DNA of 64,000 bases, from contig JAPFBR010000001.1 of assembly GCA_035798135.1 (NCBI GenBank), forward strand, positions 124,001-188,000, read 5' to 3'. The notes beneath the pieces are model-generated. The model searched no databases, was not told where the DNA came from, and saw only the letters and a list, made by a program, of their open reading frames with translations. Source of the DNA: Sediminicola sp035798135. Lineage in GTDB: Bacteria; Bacteroidota; Bacteroidia; Flavobacteriales; Flavobacteriaceae. Of the stretch, positions 8,812 through 17,397 are shown piece after piece (position 1 is the first letter of the stretch; the number at the start of each line of letters is the position of its first letter). Both the position numbers and the translations under genes were made by a program.

Positions 8812-9501
8812 ATGAAAGATATCAGAGTAATTATTCCAGCTTATAATGAAGAAGATTCCATTGCGAAAGTAATTCAAGAAATTCCTGATTTTATATCAGA
8901 AATTATTGTCGTCAACAACAATTCCTCTGACCAAACAGCCATAAACGCTCAGAAGGCTGGGGCCACGGTACTAAGTGAAAACAGAAGGGGTTATGGTTAC
9001 GCCTGTCTTTGCGGAATGGATTACATAGCCCAAAGATCCAAAACACCTGATATTATCGTATTTATCGACGGTGACTATTCCGATTACCCGGAAGAAATCA
9101 CCAAAGTAGTTGAACCCATCATAGAAAAGGATGTAGATTTTGTTATCGGGGCACGTGTAAAGGAACTTAGGGAACAAGGTTCAATGACACCGCAACAGAT
9201 TTTCGGCAATAAACTCGCAACTTTTCTAATGAAAATGCTTTTTAACGCAAAATACACAGATTTAGGGCCCTTCCGAGCCATCAAATACGACCAGTTATTG
9301 GCTCTTGATATGGAAGACAAGACCTACGGGTGGACTGTAGAAATGCAGCTAAAAGCATTACGTAAGAAACTTACATACACCGAAGTAGCAGTTCGTTACA
9401 AAAAAAGAATTGGGGTGTCAAAAGTATCAGGTACGGTAAAAGGTAGTATATTTGCAGGCATAAAAATTCTAGGTTGGATTTTTAAATATAGTATTAAATA
9501 A
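8812..9501 (+). CDS. Family 2 glycosyltransferase (DPM1-like)
   Basis: 229 residues of a soluble GT-A glycosyltransferase resembling dolichol/polyprenyl-phosphate mannose synthases: VIIPAYNEEDSIAKVI at the N-terminus, VVNNNSSDQT for the nucleotide, and the metal-binding FIDGDYSD. There is no C-terminal membrane domain. In this position, ahead of a cellulose-synthase-like transferase and a GT-C type membrane transferase, it may supply a lipid-linked sugar donor. It lies 36 bases upstream of the next gene and downstream of a clear promoter. The sugar is not deducible. Confidence 0.85.
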   Translation: MKDIRVIIPAYNEEDSIAKVIQEIPDFISEIIVVNNNSSDQTAINAQKAGATVLSENRRGYGYACLCGMDYIAQRSKTPDIIVFIDGDYSDYPEEITKVVEPIIEKDVDFVIGARVKELREQGSMTPQQIFGNKLATFLMKMLFNAKYTDLGPFRAIKYDQLLALDMEDKTYGWTVEMQLKALRKKLTYTEVAVRYKKRIGVSKVSGTVKGSIFAGIKILGWIFKYSIK

Positions 9502-9537
9502 AAACAAACTTAATCACACTTTTCCTTAACAACAAAA

Positions 9538-11022
9538 ATGGGACTAACCATCACTTACATTATCATTGCAATCTACAGTATTGCGCTAGTTTTAATCTTC
9601 TTTTACAGTTTGGCTCAATTGAACCTCCTTGTAAATTATCTGTGGTATAAGAGACGGAACCAAGATGCTCCTAAATACAATCTTCTCGATCCAAAAGAAA
9701 TTCCATTTGTTACCATACAGTTGCCTATTTACAATGAAGAATACGTTGTAGAGCGATTACTCGAAAATATTGCAAAAATTGAATACCCATCCAGCAAACT
9801 TGAAATACAGGTATTGGACGATTCTACAGATGATTCTGTCAATGATACTGCAAGAAGAATTATAGCCCTTCAGGAAACTGGCTTGGATATCACCCATATT
9901 AGAAGAGAAAACAGGTCTGGATATAAGGCCGGGGCATTGAAAGAAGGACTTAAGGTTGCCAAAGGTGAGTTCATCGCAATTTTTGATGCGGATTTTTTAC
10001 CGGATCCAGATTGGTTGAAAAAGACCGTTATTTATTTTAAAGACCAAGAAATTGGTGTGGTTCAGACACGTTGGGGACATATCAATAGAGATTATTCCAC
10101 TTTGACCAAAATCCAGGCATTTGCCTTGGATGCCCACTTTACTTTGGAACAAGTAGGACGAAACGCAAAAGGGCATTTCATCAACTTTAATGGTACCGCT
10201 GGGATTTGGCGTAAGGAATGTATCCTTGATGCCGGAAACTGGGAAGGTGATACCTTGACGGAAGATTTGGATTTGAGCTATAGGGCACAATTGAAAAATT
10301 GGAAGTTTAAATATTTGGAAGATGTGGAAACTCCAGCAGAGCTTCCTGTAGTGATCAGTGCGGCACGTTCCCAACAATTTCGTTGGAACAAAGGTGGGGC
10401 TGAAAACTTTAGAAAAACAGTTTGGAGTGTCATCACCGCTAGGAACATTTCTTTTAAGACTAAATTCCATGGTGTAATGCATTTGTTGAACAGTTCTATG
10501 TTCCTATGTGTGTTCATCGTTGCTTTTTTGAGTATTCCTATGTTATACATCAAGAACATGTACGGGCACTTGGGATGGATCTTTGAAGTTACAAGTTTCT
10601 TTGTTGTTAGTACTATTATCTTATTTGTCTGCTATTGGTTCACCTATAAGAGCATACAGGGCAGTAGTTTTGATAATTTTGTGGATTACATCAAGATATT
10701 CTTTACTTTTTTCTCCGTGGCATTAGGTTTTTCCTTGCACAATTCTATGGCAGTATTGGAAGGACATATGGGTAAAAGAAGTGAGTTTGTGAGAACTCCA
10801 AAATTCAATATCAACAACCTGTCAGATAGCTGGAAGGGAAACAAATACTTGGCCAAAAAATTATCCCCAAATATGATCTTGGAAGCATTGCTGATGATCT
10901 ATTTCTTATTTGGAATGTACAGTGCAATTCCTTTGAATGATTTTGGATTGTTCCCATTCCATTTTATGTTGTTCCTTGGATTCGGATTTGTATTCTTCAA
11001 CTCACTTACAGCTAAAGCATAA
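9538..11022 (+). CDS. Processive-type family 2 glycosyltransferase, membrane-bound (CESA-like)
   Basis: 494 residues. One N-terminal membrane span (about 5-28), a cytoplasmic catalytic domain, and four spans in the last 180 residues. The cellulose-synthase-like signature is complete: VLDDSTDDS, FDADFLPDPDW (DxD), EDLDLSYRA (catalytic TED-like Asp) and QQFRWNKGG (QxxRW). Relatives make beta-linked glycans or glycolipids; short CESA_CaSu_A2-like forms without a PilZ domain commonly act as glucosylceramide-synthase-like or glucomannan-type enzymes. Start at 9538 follows the upstream gene by 36 bases, and the next gene follows after 2 bases. Product unknown. Confidence 0.86.
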   Translation: MGLTITYIIIAIYSIALVLIFFYSLAQLNLLVNYLWYKRRNQDAPKYNLLDPKEIPFVTIQLPIYNEEYVVERLLENIAKIEYPSSKLEIQVLDDSTDDSVNDTARRIIALQETGLDITHIRRENRSGYKAGALKEGLKVAKGEFIAIFDADFLPDPDWLKKTVIYFKDQEIGVVQTRWGHINRDYSTLTKIQAFALDAHFTLEQVGRNAKGHFINFNGTAGIWRKECILDAGNWEGDTLTEDLDLSYRAQLKNWKFKYLEDVETPAELPVVISAARSQQFRWNKGGAENFRKTVWSVITARNISFKTKFHGVMHLLNSSMFLCVFIVAFLSIPMLYIKNMYGHLGWIFEVTSFFVVSTIILFVCYWFTYKSIQGSSFDNFVDYIKIFFTFFSVALGFSLHNSMAVLEGHMGKRSEFVRTPKFNINNLSDSWKGNKYLAKKLSPNMILEALLMIYFLFGMYSAIPLNDFGLFPFHFMLFLGFGFVFFNSLTAKA

Positions 11023-11024
11023 GT

Positions 11025-12374
11025 ATGTCCTCCTATTGGAAACTTCATAAATTTCCAATCCTTATGGTGCTTGTCAGCATTGGGTTTTATGGGAGTTTTG
11101 CTTATGATCTAAACAGATTTTATTTTATAAAACTAATAACCCTTTCCCTAGGGTTATTTTTTTTGTGTTTTAAAATCATACAATTTGAAAAGTGGAATTT
11201 TAAATTTCTACTGGTTGCGGGAATCCTGTTTCGCTTGGCCTTCTTTATGGCCTCCCCTAACCTCTCACAAGACTTTTATCGTTTTATTTGGGATGGGGAA
11301 CTAGTCAGTCATGGACTCAACCCTTATCTCTATACACCTGATGAACTGATAGCACAAGGAAATCTTGTCATTGCCAATGCCCAGGAATTGCATTTGGGCA
11401 TGGGAGAGCTTAGTGCCAAACATTTTTCCAATTATCCACCCCTCAACCAATTGTTATTTGCCATTGCAGCTGCATTGGGAGGCAAGTCCATTCTTGGGGG
11501 CATTATGGTGATGCGCGCAATTATCATTTGTGCCGATCTGGGTATTCTATTCTTTGGAAGAAAGTTATTGAAGCACCTAAACCGATCTTCCCATTTAATA
11601 TTTTGGTATTTCTTAAATCCCTTGGTCATTATAGAACTTACCGGGAACCTTCATTTTGAAGGCGTAATGATATTTTTGTTTTTGACTTCCATTTATTTGA
11701 TTGCCAAGAACAAATGGCGTTGGGGAGCAGTACTTTATTCGCTTTCTATCTTGACAAAGCTAGTGCCCCTATTGTTCCTGCCCCTATTTTTAAAACATTT
11801 CGGGTTCAAAAAAAGTCTTGTATTCTACTCCCTTATTGGCGCTACTACCATTGTGTTTACCCTTCCGTTTTTCACTATGGATTTCATCACCCATTACTCG
11901 GCCACCCTAGGTCTATGGTTTTCAAATTTTGAATTTAATGCAAGTAGTTATAATATCATTAAGTCCATTGGCCTGCAACTGGATGTCCCCGCCTATAAAA
12001 TGATAAAGACTTTTGGGAAAATTTTGCCATTTATAATTGTGATATCGGTTCTTGTTTTTACTTTTTTCCGGGATAATAAAAAAATTTCCACCCTGATCAC
12101 TTCGATGTTATGGATTCTAAGTGCTTATTATTTTTTGGCCACCACGGTCCACCCGTGGTACATTATCTTCTTGGTCATTTTGGCCATTTTTACAGAATTT
12201 AGGTTTCCTTTGGTTTGGTCCCTTACCGTCATCTTAAGCTATTGGGCCTATTCCAATGCCCAATTTCAAGAGAACCTATTGATTCTCAGCATTGAATATA
12301 TCCTAGTTTATGGTTTCTTGGCTTATGAATTGATTAATCTAAATAACAAAAACCTGTTATTTTGTAAAAAATAA
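11025..12374 (+). CDS. Polyprenol-phosphate sugar-dependent GT-C glycosyltransferase, integral membrane
   Basis: 449 residues, highly hydrophobic, with about 11-13 membrane spans. The first extracytoplasmic loop contains SQDFYRFIWDGELVSHG followed by NPYLYTPDE, the loop signature of GT-C mannosyltransferases of the DUF2029/MptA-B kind, where the acidic residues bind the lipid-phosphate sugar. It ends with a short basic cytoplasmic tail. The tight spacing to the CESA-like gene indicates one operon: a lipid-phosphate sugar made by the first enzyme could be used here on the outer face. Acceptor unknown. Confidence 0.78.
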   Translation: MSSYWKLHKFPILMVLVSIGFYGSFAYDLNRFYFIKLITLSLGLFFLCFKIIQFEKWNFKFLLVAGILFRLAFFMASPNLSQDFYRFIWDGELVSHGLNPYLYTPDELIAQGNLVIANAQELHLGMGELSAKHFSNYPPLNQLLFAIAAALGGKSILGGIMVMRAIIICADLGILFFGRKLLKHLNRSSHLIFWYFLNPLVIIELTGNLHFEGVMIFLFLTSIYLIAKNKWRWGAVLYSLSILTKLVPLLFLPLFLKHFGFKKSLVFYSLIGATTIVFTLPFFTMDFITHYSATLGLWFSNFEFNASSYNIIKSIGLQLDVPAYKMIKTFGKILPFIIVISVLVFTFFRDNKKISTLITSMLWILSAYYFLATTVHPWYIIFLVILAIFTEFRFPLVWSLTVILSYWAYSNAQFQENLLILSIEYILVYGFLAYELINLNNKNLLFCKK

Positions 12375-12381
12375 TCATGTA

Positions 12382-12413
12382 TTGCTCCCAATTCATTTTA
12401 AATGGTACATTTG
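12382..12413 (+). promoter_or_regulatory. Promoter of the arginine operon
   Basis: TTG at 12382-12384 and TACATTTG at 12406-12413, with 21 bases between, match the Bacteroidetes -33/-7 pattern. The expected transcription start (about 12418-12421) falls at or just before the ATG of the leader ORF, so the leader could be read from a leaderless or nearly leaderless message. Confidence 0.55.
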
Positions 12414-12420
12414 TTTTGTA

Positions 12421-12504
12421 ATGAATGTAAAAACACATATCCTATTACATAATCGGGTCTCTTTTCCCGCTTATTCATTTACGCCTACACGTCGCCGCCC
12501 GTAA
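12421..12504 (+). CDS. Arginine-rich leader peptide of the arg operon (27 residues)
   Basis: A short ORF, ATG at 12421 and TAA at 12502-12504, encodes 27 residues. It begins MNVKTHILLHNR and ends T-P-T-R-R-R-P. The three consecutive Arg codons (CGT CGC CGC, 12490-12498) sit one codon before the stop. These CGN codons are striking in a low-GC genome. The ORF lies between a good promoter and the first arg gene, 87 bases upstream of it. This is the arrangement of amino-acid attenuator leaders: a ribosome pausing on Arg codons under arginine starvation would change folding of the downstream RNA. I know of no experimental support for this sequence. It could be a chance ORF, but the position and codon run argue against that. 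Confidence 0.65.
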   Translation: MNVKTHILLHNRVSFPAYSFTPTRRRP

Positions 12505-12572
12505 GGGTGCACTTCTATTATGGAAATAGGTGAGTCCATTTCCAACTCTCATAAAAAATCATTATTTTATTT
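12496..12572 (+). promoter_or_regulatory. Candidate attenuator hairpins between leader and first arg gene
   Basis: A five-pair hairpin, CGCCC (12496-12500) with GGGTG (12505-12509) and a GTAA tetraloop, covers the last Arg codon and the stop of the leader. A second hairpin, TGGAAAT (12521-12527) with ATTTCCA (12538-12544), is followed by an A/T-rich stretch with T runs at 12558-12572, which could act as a weak terminator. An alternative pairing exists inside the leader, CGGG (12454-12457) with CCCG (12466-12469), and that CGGG could also pair with CCCG at 12498-12501. Mutually exclusive pairings of this kind are what attenuation needs. The structures are read by eye; no folding energies were calculated. 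Confidence 0.45.
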
Positions 12573-12591
12573 AATCCTAAAGCAACATTCA

Positions 12592-13209
12592 ATGAAGATT
12601 GTTATTGCTAATGAATCATATTTTAAGTATTCCCAGATTATCTGCGATACGATAGAGGAGTCTGCCAAGGTACGGGGTACCGGTATTGCAAAACGAACCA
12701 CGGAGTATATTGAGAAAAGGCTAAAAAATGGCAATGCCATTTTAGCTTTGGACGGAGACAAATTTGCCGGATTCTGTTACATCGAAGTATGGGGGCATGA
12801 AAAATTTGTGGCCAATTCAGGACTGATCGTCCACCCAGATTATAGGGGGCAAGGGCTCGCCAAACAAATCAAAAAGGCTGTTTTTGAACTTTCCAGAAAA
12901 AAGTTTCCGGACGCCAAAATTTTTGGCATCACCACAGGATTGGCAGTAATGAAAATGAATTACGAGCTTGGCTATAAACCCGTGACCTTTTCAGAACTCA
13001 CCACAGACCCAGAATTTTGGAAAGGTTGCCAGACCTGCAAAAATTTTGATATCCTAACACGGACCGAAACTAAAATGTGCTTGTGCACCGGTATGTTATT
13101 TGATCCACATGCCAAGAAAAAAGCAGAGGAAAACAAACTAAATACAAAAGCATTTACAAGATTAAGAAGCATCAAGGAGCAATTGTTCCTTAAAAAGAAA
13201 GAAAAATGA
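12592..13209 (+). CDS. GNAT-family N-acyltransferase, probable glutamate N-acylating enzyme
   Basis: 205 residues from ATG 12592 (an in-frame ATG at 12520 would add 24 residues that look like 5' leader). It has a single GNAT fold with the acyl-CoA site GLIVHPDYRGQGLA (77-90). A C-terminal block carries four cysteines, C146/C149 (GCQTC) and C163/C165 (MCLC), which may bind a metal and is unusual for GNAT enzymes. The gene heads the arginine operon and overlaps argG by 4 bases (ATGA). The operon has argB, argC, argD and argE but no classical argA or argJ, so this protein is the natural candidate for the first step, N-acetyl- or N-succinylglutamate synthesis. That role is inferred from context. 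Confidence 0.75.
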   Translation: MKIVIANESYFKYSQIICDTIEESAKVRGTGIAKRTTEYIEKRLKNGNAILALDGDKFAGFCYIEVWGHEKFVANSGLIVHPDYRGQGLAKQIKKAVFELSRKKFPDAKIFGITTGLAVMKMNYELGYKPVTFSELTTDPEFWKGCQTCKNFDILTRTETKMCLCTGMLFDPHAKKKAEENKLNTKAFTRLRSIKEQLFLKKKEK

Positions 13210-14396
13210 AAAAATTAGTATTAGCCTATAGCGGTGGATTGGATACATCTTATTGTGCAAAATATCTATCCAAGGATCAAGGTTTTGAAGTGCACGCAGT
13301 GAGCGTGAATACAGGAGGTTTCTCCCAAGAAGAAATTGCCAACATCCAAGAAAAAGCATTACAATTGGGTGCATCTACCTATACCTCCCTTGATGCCGTT
13401 CAGATATTTTATGATAAGGTGGTCAAATATTTAATCTTTGGCAATGTCCTTAAAAACAACACCTATCCCTTATCTGTAAGTGCTGAACGTATCGTACAGG
13501 CCATAGAAATTGTGAACCATGCAAAAAAAATAGGCGCATCTTACATTGCCCATGGCAGTACAGGGGCTGGGAACGACCAAGTCAGGTTCGATATGATATT
13601 CCAGATCATTGCCCCAGAAATTGAGATCATCACCCCCATCAGGGACAACAAGCTATCTAGGGATGCTGAAATAGCCTATCTGAAAGAAAATGGGGTGGAC
13701 TACCCTTGGGAAAAAGCTAAATATTCCATCAACAGAGGACTTTGGGGTACTTCCGTTGGCGGAGAAGAGACTTTAACATCACATTCTGCATTACCCGATA
13801 CCGCCTATCCAAGCCAGTTACAGGAAACGAACCCCTCAGAAGTTAAACTCACCTTTAAAAAGGGAGAACTGATAGCTATAAACGACAAGGAAAATACTCC
13901 AGTAAATAATATTATTGCGCTGGATGCCCTGGCCTCCAAATATGCTATTGGAAGGGATATCCACGTAGGGGATACCATCATTGGCATAAAAGGAAGAGTT
14001 GGTTTTGAAGCACCTGCTTCTCTAATCATTATAAAAGCCCACCATTTGTTGGAAAAGCATACGTTGAGCAAATGGCAGCAATTCCAAAAAGAACAACAAG
14101 GGAATTTTTATGGGATGCTCCTGCACGAAGGAAATTATTTGGATGAGGTAATGAGAAATATTGAGGTCTTTCTAACGGATACCCAGAAGAATGTTTCGGG
14201 CGATGTGTTTGTAAGCCTCCACCCATATCGTTTCCAACTCAATGGTATTGCATCAAAGCACGACCTTATGAATGCCTCTTTCGGGAGCTATGGGGAAATG
14301 AACAAGGGTTGGACAGCGGATGATGCAAAAGGCTTCATCAAGATACTATCCAATGCAGGAAAAATATATAATCACGTCAACAACAGTAATGATTAA
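13206..14396 (+). CDS. argG: Argininosuccinate synthase
   Basis: 396 residues, the usual length. The N-terminal ATP-pyrophosphatase P-loop AYSGGLDTSY (about 8-17) is intact, as are the AHGSTGAGNDQVRF substrate motif and the SINRGLWG segment. It joins citrulline and aspartate with ATP to form argininosuccinate in the cytoplasm. It overlaps the GNAT gene by 4 bases and argC by 8, so it is co-translated with both. The gene order, with argG near the start and argH at the end, is the flavobacterial pattern. Confidence 0.95.
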   Translation: MKKLVLAYSGGLDTSYCAKYLSKDQGFEVHAVSVNTGGFSQEEIANIQEKALQLGASTYTSLDAVQIFYDKVVKYLIFGNVLKNNTYPLSVSAERIVQAIEIVNHAKKIGASYIAHGSTGAGNDQVRFDMIFQIIAPEIEIITPIRDNKLSRDAEIAYLKENGVDYPWEKAKYSINRGLWGTSVGGEETLTSHSALPDTAYPSQLQETNPSEVKLTFKKGELIAINDKENTPVNNIIALDALASKYAIGRDIHVGDTIIGIKGRVGFEAPASLIIIKAHHLLEKHTLSKWQQFQKEQQGNFYGMLLHEGNYLDEVMRNIEVFLTDTQKNVSGDVFVSLHPYRFQLNGIASKHDLMNASFGSYGEMNKGWTADDAKGFIKILSNAGKIYNHVNNSND

Positions 14397-15363
14397 AGCA
14401 GGAATAATAGGCGGGTCCGGATATACGGGAGGAGAACTAATAAGGATCCTTCTAAACCACCCCATGGTAAGTATCGATTTTATATACAGCACAACTAGGG
14501 CCGGAAAAATGGCGTCAACCGCACATCCTGATCTACTTGGGATTACTGAAATAAAGTTTACAGGAGAGGTGAATTTAAATGTGGATGTGGTCTTTCTCTG
14601 TTTGGGCCATGGCAATTCTACTTCTTTCTTAAACGAGCACCAATTTTCAGCCAAAACGAAAATTATAGACTTGAGTAATGATTTTAGATTAACGGCCGAT
14701 TCACAGTTCAATGGGAAGGATTTTATCTATGGCCTTCCAGAACTAAACAAGGAAGCCATTAAAAAGGCAAATTATATTGCCAATCCGGGATGTTTTGCAA
14801 CCGCCATACAATTGGCACTATTGCCATTGGCAAAAGCTGGAGCACTTGATAACCCGGTGCACATCAATGCCGTCACGGGCAGTACGGGTGCAGGCGTGGG
14901 CCTTTCAGCCACTTCTCATTTTAGTTGGAGGACCAACAATATATCTTGGTACAAACCCTTTACACACCAGCATCTGGGAGAAATAAATGAAAGTTTACAT
15001 TCGCTACAAGCCAATGCGGGTGACCTTTTCTTTTTACCCAGTCGTGGAAATTTCACTCGCGGAATTTTCGCTACGGCTTATACTAACTATGCCGGAAGCT
15101 TGGAAGATGCAAAGAAACTTTACAAGAAGTTTTATGCCGATGCCAAATTTACACAGGTCTCTGGTGAGGAAATTTGCCTAAAACAGGTAGTGAACACCAA
15201 TCATTGCCATATACATATGCATAAGCATAACGACGTATTACTTGTCACTTCTGCCATTGATAATTTAATAAAGGGTGCATCAGGCCAGGCCGTACAGAAT
15301 ATGAACCTGATATTTGGCTTTGAGGAAACACAAGGCCTACAGTTAAAGGCAGGGGTATTTTAA
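14389..15363 (+). CDS. argC: N-acetyl-gamma-glutamyl-phosphate reductase
   Basis: 324 residues from the ATG at 14389; an upstream in-frame ATG at 14320 lies inside argG and is rejected because MIKAGIIGGSGYTGGEL is the canonical N-terminus. The Rossmann motif GGSGYTGGE binds NADPH, and YIANPGCFATA holds the catalytic Cys. It reduces N-acylglutamyl phosphate to the semialdehyde, the third step of the linear arginine route. It overlaps the 3' end of argG by 8 bases. The acyl group may be acetyl or succinyl; the sequence does not settle this. Confidence 0.95.
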   Translation: MIKAGIIGGSGYTGGELIRILLNHPMVSIDFIYSTTRAGKMASTAHPDLLGITEIKFTGEVNLNVDVVFLCLGHGNSTSFLNEHQFSAKTKIIDLSNDFRLTADSQFNGKDFIYGLPELNKEAIKKANYIANPGCFATAIQLALLPLAKAGALDNPVHINAVTGSTGAGVGLSATSHFSWRTNNISWYKPFTHQHLGEINESLHSLQANAGDLFFLPSRGNFTRGIFATAYTNYAGSLEDAKKLYKKFYADAKFTQVSGEEICLKQVVNTNHCHIHMHKHNDVLLVTSAIDNLIKGASGQAVQNMNLIFGFEETQGLQLKAGVF

Positions 15364-15411
15364 AATATTGAAAATAAGCAGTGTGAGTAACAACGAATAA
15401 ATCAATCAGAA

Positions 15412-16209
15412 ATGAAAATAGCCATTATTGGGGCTGGAAACTTGGGATTGTCAATAGCCAAAGGATTATTGAATACCAATGACGGAATCTCCACCATATA
15501 CCTCACCAAAAGAGATCTAAGCCAGATAAAAGCACTAGAATCCCATGGTAATGTTACAGTGACCAAGGATAATAAGGAAGCTCTTAAAAATTCGGATATT
15601 TTAATTTTTGCCGTTCAACCTGTACATTTTGAAGGCCTCCTAGAGCAATTAAAAGACCATTTGACGGACAACCATATCATTATTTCGACGATTACGGGAT
15701 TTAGTATAGAACGTATAGAAAAAGTCATAGGCAAGGACAACAATATAATTAGAAGCATGCCCAATACGGCAATTTCTGTAGGCCAGTCCATGACCTGTAT
15801 CTGTGCCAATGAAAAGGGGCAGGAAAAAATTGAATTGGCCAAGACAATTTTCAACAAGATGGGCCATTCCATGGTCATCCCAGAAAATCAAATGCAGGCG
15901 GCCACAGTCATTTGCGCCAGTGGGATTGCCTTTTGGATGCGTCTCATTAGGGCAACCACACAAGGAGCCATACAACTTGGTTTTGACGCCAAAGAAGCCC
16001 AGGAACTGGCGATGCATACCTGCAATGGGGCCGCCCAATTATTGATTGCCTCGGGCAATCACCCTGAAGAAGAAATTGATAGGGTAACTACCCCAAGGGG
16101 CTGTACTATACAAGGATTGAACGAAATGGAACACCAAGGGTTGAGCTCTTCCTTAATTCAAGGCATCGTGGCCTCCTATGAAAAAATCAATCAAATTAAA
16201 AAAGAATAA
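15412..16209 (+). CDS. proC: Pyrroline-5-carboxylate reductase
   Basis: 265 residues. It has an N-terminal NAD(P) site (IAIIGAGNLGLSIAKGL), the NIIRSMPNTAISVGQSMT motif that follows the Rossmann domain, and the family signature near the C-terminus (VTTPRGCTIQGLNEME, where most members read TPGGTT). It reduces pyrroline-5-carboxylate to proline. Embedding proC in the arginine operon is common in Flavobacteriia and links proline and arginine synthesis from glutamate. Gap to argC is 48 bases; argD follows after 2 bases. Confidence 0.92.
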   Translation: MKIAIIGAGNLGLSIAKGLLNTNDGISTIYLTKRDLSQIKALESHGNVTVTKDNKEALKNSDILIFAVQPVHFEGLLEQLKDHLTDNHIIISTITGFSIERIEKVIGKDNNIIRSMPNTAISVGQSMTCICANEKGQEKIELAKTIFNKMGHSMVIPENQMQAATVICASGIAFWMRLIRATTQGAIQLGFDAKEAQELAMHTCNGAAQLLIASGNHPEEEIDRVTTPRGCTIQGLNEMEHQGLSSSLIQGIVASYEKINQIKKE

Positions 16210-16211
16210 CA

Positions 16212-17342
16212 ATGAACCTATTTGATGTCTATCCCCTATATAACGTAACCCCTGTTTCCGCTAAAGGCATTGTCGTAATCGATGATAAAGGTCAGAAATA
16301 CCTCGATTTTTATGGGGGACATGCCGTCATATCCATTGGCCACTCCCATCCACATTATGTTAGGCGTATAAAGGAACAGTTGGACCAAATTGGATTCTAT
16401 AGCAATGCCATCCAAAATCCGTTGCAATCTGAATTGGCCGAAAAACTGGGAAAACTGTCCCATTGTGAGGATTATAACCTCTTTTTGTGCAATTCAGGAG
16501 CTGAAGCCAACGAAAATGCCTTAAAATTAGCCTCCTTCCAAACTGGAAAATCGAGGGTATTGTCATTTCACAACAGTTTCCATGGGAGAACCTCAGCAGC
16601 GGTTGCAGCTACGGACGACTTAAAAATAAATGCCCCAATTAACCAACAACAAAAGGTTACATTCTTACCATTCGATGACATAAAAGCCTTTACCAAAGAG
16701 ATTGAGAAAGGAGATGTATGTGCTGTTATTTTAGAGGCCATACAGGGGGTCGGAGGATTGGACCAACCCTCGACCGAATTTTATCAGGATATCGCTGCAC
16801 TTTGCAAGGAAAACAAAGTACTGCTTATTGCGGATGAAGTACAGTCGGGTTATGGAAGAAGCGGTAAGTTTTTCGCATTCCAGCATCACGAAATCCAACC
16901 AGATATAATCACCATTGCAAAAGGTATGGGCAATGGTTTTCCCATTGGTGGGGTTTTGATACAAGAAAGCATTAAAGCTTCCTATGGACTATTGGGCACT
17001 ACCTTTGGCGGCAATCATTTAGCATGTGCTGCAGCCTTAGCGGTATTGGAAGTTATTGAGCAGGAATTTCTCATTGAGAATGCCAACAAATTGTACGAAT
17101 ATTTCAAGTCCAAAGCGGCAAAAATTCCAGAGGTCAAAAGGGTAAAGGGCAGAGGATTGATGATTGGCTTGGAGTTCGATTTTGATGTTTCCGAACTGCG
17201 TAAAAAATTGATTTACAACCAACACTTATTTACCGGAGGAGCAAAAGATAAACAGGTTTTGAGAATTCTTCCAGCTTTGAACATTACTAAAAAACATATA
17301 GATCTATTTTTTGATGCCCTTCAAACGGAGCTAAAAGAATAG
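16212..17342 (+). CDS. argD: N-acylornithine aminotransferase (class III PLP)
   Basis: 376 residues of a class III aminotransferase. Visible are CNSGAEANENALKLA for phosphate binding, LIADEVQSGYGRSGKFFA (Asp pairs with the pyridine nitrogen), and IITIAKGMGNGFPIGG with the PLP-binding Lys. It converts N-acylglutamate semialdehyde to N-acylornithine using glutamate. The ATG follows proC by 2 bases. Class III enzymes overlap in substrate, so it might also act on ornithine itself, but the operon fixes the likely role. Confidence 0.92.
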   Translation: MNLFDVYPLYNVTPVSAKGIVVIDDKGQKYLDFYGGHAVISIGHSHPHYVRRIKEQLDQIGFYSNAIQNPLQSELAEKLGKLSHCEDYNLFLCNSGAEANENALKLASFQTGKSRVLSFHNSFHGRTSAAVAATDDLKINAPINQQQKVTFLPFDDIKAFTKEIEKGDVCAVILEAIQGVGGLDQPSTEFYQDIAALCKENKVLLIADEVQSGYGRSGKFFAFQHHEIQPDIITIAKGMGNGFPIGGVLIQESIKASYGLLGTTFGGNHLACAAALAVLEVIEQEFLIENANKLYEYFKSKAAKIPEVKRVKGRGLMIGLEFDFDVSELRKKLIYNQHLFTGGAKDKQVLRILPALNITKKHIDLFFDALQTELKE

Positions 17343-17397
17343 CATTCCCTGAACTGCCTTTTGAACAAAGGTCGTCGTGAAGTACAGTTACAGAACC

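Noticed and set aside
9997..10482. 161-codon open frame antisense to the CESA-like transferase
   Set aside because: Covers the catalytic motifs of the real gene and has no recognisable domain of its own.
17343..17397. Possible proA remnant between argD and proB
   Set aside because: None of the three plus-strand frames shows a ProA-like C-terminus; only plain intergenic sequence is visible.
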